Assembly: GCA_949775045.1 (NCBI GenBank)
Contig: OX459105.1
Coordinates: 15,400,227-15,464,226, forward strand
Source of the DNA: Metridium senile
Taxonomy: Eukaryota; Cnidaria; Anthozoa; Actiniaria; Metridiidae
Length of the DNA stretch: 64,000 nucleotides
Direction: 5' to 3'
Below the pieces are notes generated by a model, which saw only the letters and a list, made by a program, of their open reading frames with translations, did not search any database and was not told where the DNA came from. Below, in pieces: positions 54,801 through 64,000 of the stretch; position 1 is the stretch's first letter; each line of letters starts with the position of its first letter. A program made the position numbers and the translations under genes.

Positions 54801-57800
54801 TTTATCACCATCATTATCATCATTGATATCATGCCTTTATTGTAGCTCATTAACAAGGGGGATCTAAGTTCATAAGAGCAAATTTCGTATGACTATGAAG
54901 AGCTCATGGCATGAACGCGGTCAAGGCACGGCAAGGCATGCATGTCAACACCTTTTACAAACATTACGGTCGCAGCAAGGCACGCATATGGCACCGCACT
55001 TTTCACAGTCATACAAAATCTGCTCGATCGTTATAACCAAAACGGACCACCATTATCACTGAGTATACTGAAGCCAAATTATTATCAGCAATTGGGTCGG
55101 GCAATACTTTTTCATGCAGGATATTTTTTTTCGAGGTTGAAAAGCTGTGCTCGAAATGCCCAACCCTCCCATCAAATATTTTATATTCCCTCCCTAAATC
55201 TCATCGTGATACTTTAAATGGCAGGGCAATACTGTATTTATAAAGAAGGGAATATCAATCCACCGAAATTAGAAGATGGCCGGATTAAGATGTATAACGC
55301 AAACCCTAATAAAGACACTAAGAAGATGGTATACAAAAAAGGAATTGGTTTAGGATCGTACTCTCTCTATATGTATTTCTTTTGTCAAACCACTGGAGAC
55401 AAGTCAGTTCCTATCGATCTTCCTATATCTCATCCTTTCTATCTACTACCGTACGGGTCCTCTGACTGTCAACAAGTGAAGTGGATGGTAGCAACCAAAC
55501 AATGGATTCAGTATGCAACCAATAATTATGCAAGTGGAAGTTATAAAGATGGGACGATTCCGTATGTCACAGTTGGCACCAAGGCTCAATTGGGAATAAC
55601 TCACGGCGGGCACGCGCGACCCCGAAATCGGAACGTTTCATCGCCGAAGCCGCCATATTGGCCGTTTTCAATTTTCGGTGGACTGGTGCCGAATTAGCGA
55701 AAACCGTTGACGGTATAATTCGGGAGCCGATCACTGCCTTCGGTTTATTCCGAAGGTTTATCGACTAATCGTATATGCTCGACGAAGGAAAGAGCTTAAA
55801 TTTGATACCAAACTTGTCAACAAATATAGCTGTAAAGTCGACACTGTTTGCTTGAAAAAACACAGTTTGAACGACATTTCGCTATTCTCGCCTGAATACA
55901 CTTTTATCGCCTTGGGAAAATTTTTTTTATGAAGGTTAAATAGTTTAAGTCTCTTGATTTTGTGATAGAATGTGAGTTGAACTAGAATTTGTTGACTCCA
56001 GATTTTGGATAAACTACTTAGATTTCGCGCGATAAGGTCTTTATTTATCGCGAAAACAATGCCGAGATTCGATCTTTCGAGCTTTAATAAGAAGAAGAAA
56101 CAGTTGAGAGAAGGACATATTATGAAGTCAAGGGGCATCGACTCATTAGAACGGGATTTGAACTGATACCGACGACTTGATAAAGACAAAGTAGAGAGAT
56201 CTACACGCGAAGACACTAACACTTGTGTCAGAAACTTGATGAAAAGGTGAGCAAAACCATATGATTTTCTTTATAAGGGATTGGATTTAATAATTCTTAC
56301 AATGTTGTGATAATTTTCGATTTTGATTGTCGTGCAAACAATGCTTTAATCTGCTTTCAGATCAAGTTAACTTGAAGCTGAAGCAAAACAGATATATTGA
56401 CATGTGAAATAAAGAATATTAACTATCATTATTGGCTTTCGGCTCTTCTATAGTATTTTTGCCTTCGTGTCATAGTATGAACAATAATATTGTTGATTTT
56501 TCGCTTAGCAACAAGCCGTGCGCACGTGTGACTGTCAGTAGCTTAACAAAACAGACAAACAGGCCATAAAATGCACAATCATACACAAGCTTATCACACT
56601 AATTGAATCACTATTTCGCTCTAGTTGTTTTTCATGGTTTCCTATTAAGTTTTAATGTGTTTCTCACACTGTATATTATAGTGGGGGTGGTGGTTTTGGG
56701 GGGGGGGGGGGGGGGTATGCAGAACATATCTTCAGCTGTTGACGGTTGTTCATTGCCTACACTCATCCCTTATAACAGGCTCATGCCTTTTATTAAGCAA
56801 ATTCCTATTGGCAATGTTCACAACGTGTATGGCACTCTTTGTGAAGATATGGATTGAAGTGACAAGATGCATGAATGTTTCAGGGATTTAAAACAAACGA
56901 CACTTTAATAGGCTTGCATAATTTTATTTAAATAATAGTCATATTTATGATTTAAAGTGGTTCAATAATCAGCCTCGTAAATTTTATGTCCCTAGGTGGA
57001 GTTGGTGCCCCTTGTGGAAAAGACGACACTGCTTGTGCATGGCTTATAGGGATTATTATCATAGGCTGGGAAGTGCCTGTAGCTCCAATGAGAATTATGT
57101 GCTCTTTGGAGCAAATTGTCTTGAGGATTGTGTATTTGAGTGCTAAAACAAAATTTATCATTTGAATTAACATGACGTATACCAAACATAAGGGAATATC
57201 GTGCCTACCACCAGCAAGTATTTATTTTTATTATCACAGTCAATGCAGTTCTTTTAGTTTAAAATCACATACAAAAATGCCATTATTTTGAAATCCTCTT
57301 TATTGACAACTCTGTATTGCTAGTTCAAAAATATCTCAATTGAGTAATAAAGATTATGCAAAGGTAATTCTAATTCTAATGTGTTAGAGTGCCATCAAAT
57401 CAATAAATCTGTGAAATAGGCATAACTATAGGTATGCATAATTACAGCTAATCACACAGTCATGTACTGTATAGTGAAAAAAGCAGTACTTACATGCACA
57501 AATGGCTAAATAGCTATGCATATTTCATGGTTTTATTGACAGCACTCTAGTGCACATGTACATGTAATAGTGCTTATTAGCACATGTTGGAAATTAACAA
57601 ACTGTTATAATATATCTAATGAGTTTTTACACATGTTGTAATCTCTAATTAGACTAGAGTGGTACTACACATGTTGAAATTAACAAACCATAATGATATA
57701 TCTAATGAGTTTTTACACATGTTGTAATCACTAATTAGACTAGAGTGGTAGAGTACAAACACTAAAAATGTGCAATACTTTGTACTATTTACCACTAAAT

Positions 57801-60800
57801 AGTGTTGATTAAACAATAGAGGACAAAAGAATTTGCATAATTTAGCAGTATTTAGTGGTATTTATGTTGCACACTTTTAGTGTTTGTACTCTACTACACA
57901 TGTTGAAATTAACAAACCATAATGATATATCTAATGAGTTTTTACACATGTTGTAATCACTAATTAGACTAGAGTGGTACTCCACATGTTGAAATTAACA
58001 AACCATAATGATATATCTAATGAGTTTTTACACATGTTGTAATCACTAATTAGACTAGAGTGGTACTCCACATGTTGAAATTAACAAACCATAATGATAT
58101 ATCTAATGAGTTTTTACACATGTTGTAATTACTAATTAGACTAGAGTGGTACTACACATGTTGAAATTAACAAACCATCATGATATATCTAATGAGTTTT
58201 TACACATGTTGTAATCACTAATTAGACAAGAGTGGTACTACACATGTTGAAATTAACAAACCATAATGATATATCTAATGAGTTTTTACACATGTATATA
58301 ATAAGTGGTAACTAGTGTACAGTTGGAAATAAACAATACATAAACATATCTAATGAATTTTTACACATGTAGAAATATAACAGAATAAAATATTTGCATG
58401 CTCAAAATTTGTGACTGTTTTTTTTGGTTTTTAACTATCAGTAAGAATGCATGCATTGAATATACAAAAGCAATGAGTATTGATTTCAATTAACCTGAGC
58501 AAGACTATCTGTAAATTTATAGCATGCATCTTTAAAATTTGTTCTCTTTTATCTGTTCACATTAACTTTGTACCAGCTAACAAGTAGTGCCCAGGGATTG
58601 AGAACACAATATTTAAAATAGTCAAACAATTTGAAATAAATAAATTTTGCATGGGTCTTTTCTAATCAGTATTGTGTTGTTTATCAAGTACATTCAGTCC
58701 AAGCACTCTAGCTACAGATATATATTTGGATGAGTTTTCAAAAATGTTGTTCTTTCATAACAAATTATCATCTAATCCAATCTTTAATTGTTGCCAACAT
58801 AAGTGAATTTAACAGTTCAAGGGCTCATCCAAATAAATATTTCAGTTAGTTTTAGCCAAAATGTTGAGCATTACCATGAAAATTCCATTCACCGTAATAG
58901 TATTGTACAATTAATTGTCCACACTTCTTTTTGTAAACAAAAGCAAAGTCCTTAGAGGTTGATGTTATTACTTTTACCCTGTGGTTGTATCTGGTCATAC
59001 CTGTGAGTGCGTTCAAAGTACTTCTTCACTTCAGCAATGGTATGACCAGACAAACATGACAGCAACTTGTGGACAATTTCCATATTTGTGATAGAAATAA
59101 CATCTGCTTTCTTATTTCCAGCAAAATAGCAGTTTGGCTCAGCAACATTAAGGTCCCTCAACACTTGTCGCATAGATAAAAACACACTATGTGGTATGCT
59201 TCGTGTAATTTCAGCATAGTATGGTTTGGGTATACCAACCCTTCCAGCCAGTCTTCTATAAATACCACTAAGTCACAACCTACTCTCCTGATCTAGCACT
59301 GCTCTAACACTTACAGTCTGTGAATTCAAATTTTGGGCAACTTGCTGAAGATCTATAAATAAAATAAACATAATTAAATATTCATGCTGTACAAGGATCA
59401 CTGTTAAAAAAGTCAATATTTATTTCAAGGGTTATTGTCCATGAGGTGATTAAATTCCTTATGGTAAAATAAATAAATAATTTAGGGGAATTTTCTTACC
59501 ATATGGACCAAAAACCCTTAATGTAAGAATGTTTTTTTTTACAGTAATGTTTTATAATTTATGTAATAGTGTAATATGACTCAAATACTCTTGGGTTTTC
59601 TATAAGTACATATTTACAGTACACAAATCTATTTGGTGGACCTGTATAATTGTTGTCAACTTGTACTGTAGCAAAATTCATGCAGAATTGTTTATATTGT
59701 TTTTTCTTCTTCTTTTGTTTGTTTTGTTTTATGTATATCTTTAAAAATGGTTATCAAACTAGTGCAAATGTATCTTTTCAAATATAGTTCAAGTAAAATA
59801 AATCAAACCTACCTCTTTCGTCGGTAGATGTTCTGAGAAACGCCTGTCGAACCAGAGGGAGAAGTGACATTTTAGCGTTCTCCCTCAAAAACTCGCTGTC
59901 ACACTGTTCTCCTCCATCAAATGTGTCAACCCAGTCGTCTAAAACTTCCTTCTGCCTGTCTACCTCCTCTTTCTCAAGTACTTCCTCTTCCTCTTCGTCA
60001 CTATCATTCCAAATCTGGTCTAAAACTTCCTCAACATTGTAATTTATCCTTCGAGCAGCCGCCATTTTGGATTTCCGAGTTATGTATTGTTGGGTTAGGC
60101 CGCTGACCAAAATGAATGGCGAAAAGTTCCGATTTCGGGGTCGCGCGTGCCCGCCGTGACTGTTTACTATTGCTATTATGAAAGTAAGTTATAAATAAAT
60201 TTTACTTAATAACACAAATTAGATTATTCTTAATTATGCTTAAATTACAAAAACTAAGCAACTACAAACTATGAAATGCAATCGGAAGTGACTCCAAAAA
60301 ATAGACCAGTAACTACCATGGTTTAACTGCATCTACACAAGTGAGTTTATCACACAATCATTTGAATACTATTTGAAAGCTGACGATGCTTACAACTTGA
60401 ATGGTTTGATTTTAGGGTGTTATATGCACTTTGAATGATATCATATACTTTTCTTCTGAATAACCAATTTCTCCTGAATTTTTCTAGGTTGCAACAAAAC
60501 TTTGAACAAAACGCAGGGTGTGTTGCAGTCCCCAGGCTACCCTGACAAATACCCGGACGGTCAGCTGTGTTCCTGGACGATTGTTGTTCCTGCCAATCAC
60601 ACTGTACTTGTTGACTTCACTCACTTCTCTCTTGACAACAGTAATGAGAATGACACAGATGTTCTGGAGCTTCATCAGTTAACATACAAGACATTTGTTT
60701 TGAGTACAACATACAAAGGAGATAGAGAACCATTCCAGATTACAGCAACCACTGACTTACTGTTTGTGTTTCGTTCAAATAAGGCAAACACCAGTCATGG

Positions 60801-63800
60801 TTTTCAGGCGGAATACAGAGTGTTTATTCCTGGTATGTGTGCATGTAAAATAACAACAACTTTAAGTAAAATGTCTTGAAAAGTTTGGTTAGAGGTTAGG
60901 TTGGTTGGTTTATTAATTCCCAACTTTGGTTGGTTCAGGTTGGTTAACTGGTTGGTTGGTTTGTTAGTTGTTTGGTTGATGTTAATGTTGATGTTGTTTG
61001 GTTCCGGTTGCTAGATAGATTGATAGGCTGGTGTAGTTAAATTAGCAGTACTTGGTTGTATGCCTGGTTGGCTGCATGGTTGCATGTTGATGGTTGGTTG
61101 TATGCTTGGTTGGATAGTTGGTGCATGGGATTTGGTAATTGGTTCAGTATATTTGTTTTGATGATATATTTGGCTGGTTTGTAAATTATTCCAGCTGTTT
61201 GAATGTATATGATAAGTCGTCTATTCAATTATCTGATAGTAGCCTCATCAGTTTCTAGTTGTAAAAACGTTTGTTGTGCGGTCTCATAAGCAATATTGTA
61301 TAATGGTCGATTTTCATATACATAGCAGGGTTGTTGGAAAATGGTTTTACTTGTTTAATTGATTAAAAATCATCTTTTCTAAACTTTTCTTCACTAGAAG
61401 TTGTAGAGCCTACCACTAATGATCTTAAAACAAGACATGAGTCAACCAGTCCAAAACCAACAACAACCTTCCAGGAAGCCAACAAGACTAATCACGATGC
61501 TTTAAAAGACAACAGCAAAGACACTGGGACGATTATACTAATAGTGATACCGCTGGTCTGTCTGATATTGATAGTTGTCATTGTCAATGACATCTATTTT
61601 AGATACAGGTAACACATTTTAACTTGAAAATCAGTAATATTTAATTTCTCACGACAATCAGAGAAATTGTTGGACAACCCCCCCCCCCCCCCCTGCGTTG
61701 GTACTTTATAAATTGTTCACACAAAGATGATTCCACATGTACATGTGTACCTGCATGAATCTTACCATTTCTCTCTAAAAAAAAACAGAACAATTATTGA
61801 GCATTTTACCCTGCTTTGATTTGCTACTAAATACAATTGTCCAGAATAAGATGAAGAATATATCAATGATAAGTTACACATTTTAAACTGAATCTTGGTA
61901 TATTTCTCACCCGAAAACCAGAGCAATAGTCCTTTTCACAGTTCCGTTCAGTGACCACGAATAATAGTTCCAAGTCGAGGTTCGAGTTGATGCGCATAGC
62001 AAAACTATAATTTATCATGCGCAGCAACGGGAACCTCGTCTTGGAACTATTATTCGTGGTCACTGAGGCGGAACTGTGAAAAGTACAATTGTTAAACTTC
62101 ACCATTACTTTGATACTATTGCATAAATTGTTCAGGTATATTAAAGATAAAATACACAAATTTACAGTATTTACAGGTCGAAATTTGGTAGGGATGATGC
62201 AAAAGACGGCTCAAGGTAAGTTTGAGCAAAGAAGAACACTTGGCAATGATCTTGAGAAATAATGTTGGTGTGTTTGACTTACAGAACTCTTACTGACAAA
62301 CGTGGAGTTGACAATGTTACTTATGACAGGTTAGTTTATCAACATCATTGTAACGTATTTTTAAACCATCTTTTTGTCATCATCATCATCATGATCATCA
62401 TTATCATTATGATACTTAAATGTTTGGACTTTTTTTTAAATTTCCTCTTTACTTTGACACCCCCTTAATATTTTTTTTAGAGAGGGAAAAACACCTATTT
62501 AATCATAGTGTATCAACATAATTGTTACGTACTGCTACACCATATTTTTGTTATCATGATCATCAACGATCATCATCATCATTATAATATTTAAGTTTTT
62601 TTTATATAAATTTCTTCTTGATTTTGACCACCCCTAATACATTTATTTCGAGAGGTAAAAACACCTATTTAATCAAAGAGCCCCCAAAAATGAATAATTA
62701 AATAAATATATAAATCATTGTTAATATTTGTTGAACAGCCGAGAAGGGATAGCAATGTCTAATATCAACGTTACCAGTACCACAACAGTAAACACCATCG
62801 TCGCCGACGACCAACAAAACACAGAACAAGGCTATGAAAAGCTGGATCGTTTCTCACCAAGACGAGAGGTGCATGAAGATTACCAGGAACTAAATAGAAC
62901 ATCCTGTCTGAGTACCAATGGGAACCCCAACCTACAAGATAATGGTCCCTTTTATGATGTTTTGGAGGGACCTGGGGACTCTGCAGCAGGCTGTGACAAT
63001 CAGATGTACCAAATGGTGGATAAAGCTGCGTGTTCTAATGGGTTGTACGCCGAAAGAAACATGTTGTATGATAGGTAAAGAGGTTTATGGGTTAACTCAC
63101 AGCCGCCAAAAAAGAGTAATTATTAAACGGAGGGCGAGTATGATATGGAGAGTAATGCAGAGCGGGGATAGTGTTCTCTGCCGAGGCTAAGGCGAGTACC
63201 AGGGTTAGGGTTGTGCATGCGGAGTTGGGGATAGGGTTAATTGATAATTCTTTATATTTTACGAAAGCTGAATTCAATTATCTACAGTTTTTTAACACTC
63301 GGCTTTACATCTAGCAATAATATAGTTGTGAAATTAATAAGACAATTTCAAAATTAGAGTTTGTCATTTGAGTTGTCCCTTGTTATTAGACCAATAAATC
63401 ATCTGAAAACCAAAAAGCTTTTTAAATCATTTATTAGAATTCGTCATTTTTAATCTACAGTTTGATTTTTTTAAAACATGTAAATGTACTTTTTATTAGT
63501 CGGGCTAGAGGGCCCGACTCTAGGTTTACCTTTTAGTCAATCTATGTATGTATGTATCTATCTATCTGTCATGTCGCGTATAGGCCCCATGATGCTTTGC
63601 GAACGAACACAGGAAGCCCAACGTAGAATTGTTTAGCCTCCTGTTTTGATTTTATGACTAGCCCGACTTCACGCTCCTAAGAGCGTCTAGTTAAATTTAA
63701 AAATTGAAAGAGAAAACTCAAAGCTAGATGACAAATTCAAAGTTATATTCTGAAATAATGAATTGAATTAGATATACACGTTTCCTTTTACGAGAATAAC

Positions 63801-63901
63801 AACTTTTTAATGTTTTGAGCGAAATATTCAGAAAGATCATAACCTACGGGGGCTATTCATTTAATTAATTTGCCTTATATTTTTGTTTCAGCGTTGCGTA
63901 G
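51811..63901 (+). CDS. WSC-ApeC-CUB receptor, copy 3 (in frame but split by a transposon)
   Basis: Exons 51811-51874 (signal peptide), 53279-53560 (WSC-like), 54493-54714 (ApeC first half), 55225-55601 plus 60162-60183 (second ApeC half, interrupted), 60488-60832 (CUB), 61398-61608 (stalk and membrane helix), 62177-62215, 62285-62329, 62739-63074 and 63892-63901. Ignoring the transposon and one copy of its target duplication, the lengths sum to 1953 nt (650 residues plus TAG) with every phase matching. Approximate layout: signal 1-21, WSC-like 22-115, ApeC 116-322, CUB 323-438, helix 481-503 (IILIVIPLVCLILIVVIV), tail 504-650. The tail carries TYDR, GYEKL, DYQEL, FYDVL, MYQMV and LYDRSVA. This tail is the most diverged of the three. 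As assembled the exon is interrupted, so the allele is probably null unless the element is spliced out or excised. Confidence 0.8.
53279..53560 (+). CDS. WSC-like domain exon, receptor copy 3
   Basis: The exon is 94 codons, phase 1-1, starting MRSYKHIGCFEDYRWDRALP, with GYPVFSLQNGYECYSGP and GLGGDWANDVYQF. The GCF...RALP start and the GYxxFSLQxGYEC middle are WSC signatures (WSC domains are carbohydrate-binding modules first described in yeast stress sensors and polycystin-1). Only about five cysteines are present instead of the usual eight, so it is a WSC-like variant. The start codon of the peptide is formed across the splice junction as in copy 2. Confidence 0.75.
54240..54345. mobile_element. 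Short MITE in intron of receptor copy 3
   Basis: Left ATACCCTCCTCCACAGGCGT and right inverse (GATGCCTGCGGAGGTGGCTAT) over about 105 bp, containing one CACAGGAAGCCC motif at 54288. Confidence 0.6.
57585..58380. repeat. 86-bp tandem array inside the transposon, about 8 units
   Basis: Units carry CACATGTTGAAATTAACAAA, GATATATCTAATGAGTTTTT and CACTAATTAGACTAGAGTGG and follow at about 86-bp spacing. One unit is broken by a small MITE at 57751-57891. Confidence 0.85.
57751..57891. mobile_element. 141-bp MITE with TA target duplication nested in the 86-bp array
   Basis: Inverted ends GAGTACAAACACTAAAAATG and its mirror, flanked by TA on both sides (57749-57750, 57892-57893). Removing it restores the repeat unit GTGGTACTACAC, which proves the boundaries. 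TA duplication fits Tc1/mariner-type mobilisation. Confidence 0.85.
58952..60065 (-). pseudogene. Unrecognised two-exon ORF inside the transposon
   Basis: Exon 1 (59813-60065) starts MAAARRINYNVEEVLDQIW and has a strongly acidic stretch (SDEEEEEVLEKEEVD). It ends in phase 1 at a GTAGGT donor. The exon starting at 59352 continues DLQQVAQNLNSQTVSVRAVL, meets one in-frame TGA (about 59278), then continues in the same frame as RRLAGRVGIPKPYYAEITRS, MRQVLRDLNVAEPNCYF, IVHKLLSCLSGHTIAEVKKY and a final stop at 58952. It may be a transposase-associated or captured host protein; I recognise no catalytic motif. The single stop suggests a recently dead or misread gene. Confidence 0.5.
60488..60832 (+). 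CDS. CUB domain exon, receptor copy 3
   Basis: A single phase 1-1 exon of 115 codons. It reads CNKTLNKTQGVLQSPGYPDK, then GQLCSWTIVVPANHTVLVDF, DVLELHQL, a PFQITATTDLLFVFRSN segment and GFQAEY. The SPGYPxxYPxxxxCxW and FRSNxxxxxxGFxAEY motifs define a CUB domain. It has one visible disulphide pair region instead of two, a common short form. Several N-x-T/S sites are visible. Confidence 0.85.
61398..63901 (+). CDS. Membrane helix and tyrosine tail exons, receptor copy 3
   Basis: Exons 61398-61608, 62177-62215, 62285-62329, 62739-63074 and 63892-63901. The first has a Thr-rich stalk, then a hydrophobic stretch of about 20 residues and a juxtamembrane FRYRR. The long tail exon has YEKL and YQEL separated by twelve residues (DRFSPRREVHED), then YDVL and YQMV. 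The last exon is ten bases and supplies SVA and the stop. The spacing YxxL-x12-YxxL is close to, but longer than, a classical ITAM (6-8 residues). Confidence 0.8.
61928..62088. mobile_element. Palindromic MITE in intron of receptor copy 3
   Basis: Arms AGTCCTTTTCACAGTTCCG, GTGACCACGAATAATAGTTC and the inverse series around a centre with GCGCATAGC / GCATGATAAATT. About 160 bp. The outer ends resemble those of the palindromic family in the ADAM-type gene (CACAGTTCC). Confidence 0.75.
63500..63690 (+). mobile_element. 191-bp Helitron-like element downstream in receptor copy 3
   Basis: Starts TCGGGCTAGAGGGCCCGACT (5' hairpin), has a short TATG/TATC microsatellite and a CACAGGAAGCCC motif. It repeats the inverted start (GACTAGCCCGAC), then the hairpin GCTC-CTAA-GAGC and ends CTAG followed by T. 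The architecture matches 42148-43902. It lies in the last intron of the receptor gene. Confidence 0.6.
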
Positions 63902-64000
63902 CCAGATGTAGCTAGCACTTATGGTCGCATGTATCTAACTGAAGATATTAAATAATGTTATAGCAGTTCGTAGTATAGTTCATTGTATTATGCTTTTTAA
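63902..64000. other. 3' flank of receptor copy 3
   Basis: AT-rich UTR sequence after the TAG; a variant poly(A) signal ATTAAA lies near 63945. Nothing else is visible before the window end. Confidence 0.4.

Larger units (their letters stand above)
55602..60158. mobile_element. 4557-bp DNA transposon in the ApeC exon of receptor copy 3
   Basis: The terminal inverted repeats are identical for 33 bp, starting CACGGCGGGCACGCGCGACC and followed by CCGAAATCGG. The target duplication is ACT (55599-55601 and 60159-60161). Removing the element and one ACT restores an exon of 399 nt, the same length as in copy 1. CAC-type ends with a 3-bp duplication suggest the CACTA/EnSpm group, although PIF/Harbinger elements also duplicate 3 bp. 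Inside are one gene-like ORF on the minus strand, an 86-bp tandem array, a nested TA-flanked MITE and a poly-G run. No transposase was recognised, so it may be non-autonomous. Confidence 0.9.

Noticed and set aside
54942..55217. 91-codon frame before the second ApeC exon of copy 3
   Set aside because: Lies in the intron, has no paralog at copies 1 and 2, and no recognisable domain.
55758..56222. 154-codon minus-strand frame at the left end of the transposon
   Set aside because: Ser/Leu/Phe-rich without motif; no donor/acceptor link to the better ORF at 58952-60065, so coding is unsupported.

Overview
The window is animal nuclear DNA. Genes are split into short GT-AG exons whose phases join cleanly, introns and spacers are AT-rich, and mobile-element relics and microsatellites are dense. 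The domain mix (ADAM, F5/8 type C, TSP1, a divergent fibrinogen-related unit, WSC-like, ApeC, CUB) points to a marine invertebrate. I lean to a cnidarian, probably an anthozoan, but sequence alone does not settle the species. All exon joins are my own reading of phase and splice sites; there is no transcript evidence.

Region 1 (1-19327, + strand) is the 3' part of one large ADAM-type gene. I place 29 exons that stay in frame to a stop and give 1440 visible codons. Order: tail of the M12B protease domain, disintegrin, cysteine-rich, EGF, TSP1, three fibrinogen-related units, TSP1, C-terminal ricin-B-like lectin. A 276-codon cassette (e6-e10) coding for F5/8C and lectin pieces sits inside the cysteine-rich domain, and its F5/8C domain is in circularly permuted order.

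Region 2 (20391-25482, - strand) is a complete five-exon, 105-residue thioredoxin gene. Its second intron holds an about 840-bp pyrimidine-rich tract. A 95-bp satellite lies just upstream of the gene.

Region 3 (27320-63901, + strand) is a tandem array of paralogous predicted receptors: signal peptide, WSC-like domain, ApeC (apextrin C-terminal) domain split over two exons, CUB domain, one membrane helix, and a tyrosine-rich tail ending in LYDRSVA. Copy 1 is split by frame into a secreted WSC-like protein (27320-29523) and an ApeC-CUB-TM part (30233-34522). Copy 2 (38562-46905) carries a 2-nt frameshift in its ApeC exon. Copy 3 (51811-63901) is in frame throughout, but its ApeC exon is split by a 4557-bp transposon with a 3-bp target duplication. 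Amphioxus ApeC proteins are known to bind peptidoglycan, so a family of microbe-sensing receptors with ITAM-like tails is a reasonable hypothesis. This array is my main candidate for an undescribed system.

Mobile-element relics include a palindromic MITE family with seven copies inside the ADAM gene, a MULE-like element carrying a RecQ-like helicase fragment, Helitron-like elements with terminal hairpins, TTAA-duplicating elements, and a poly(A) retroposon that landed on a splice acceptor. I saw no rRNA, tRNA or CRISPR, but tRNAs were not searched systematically.
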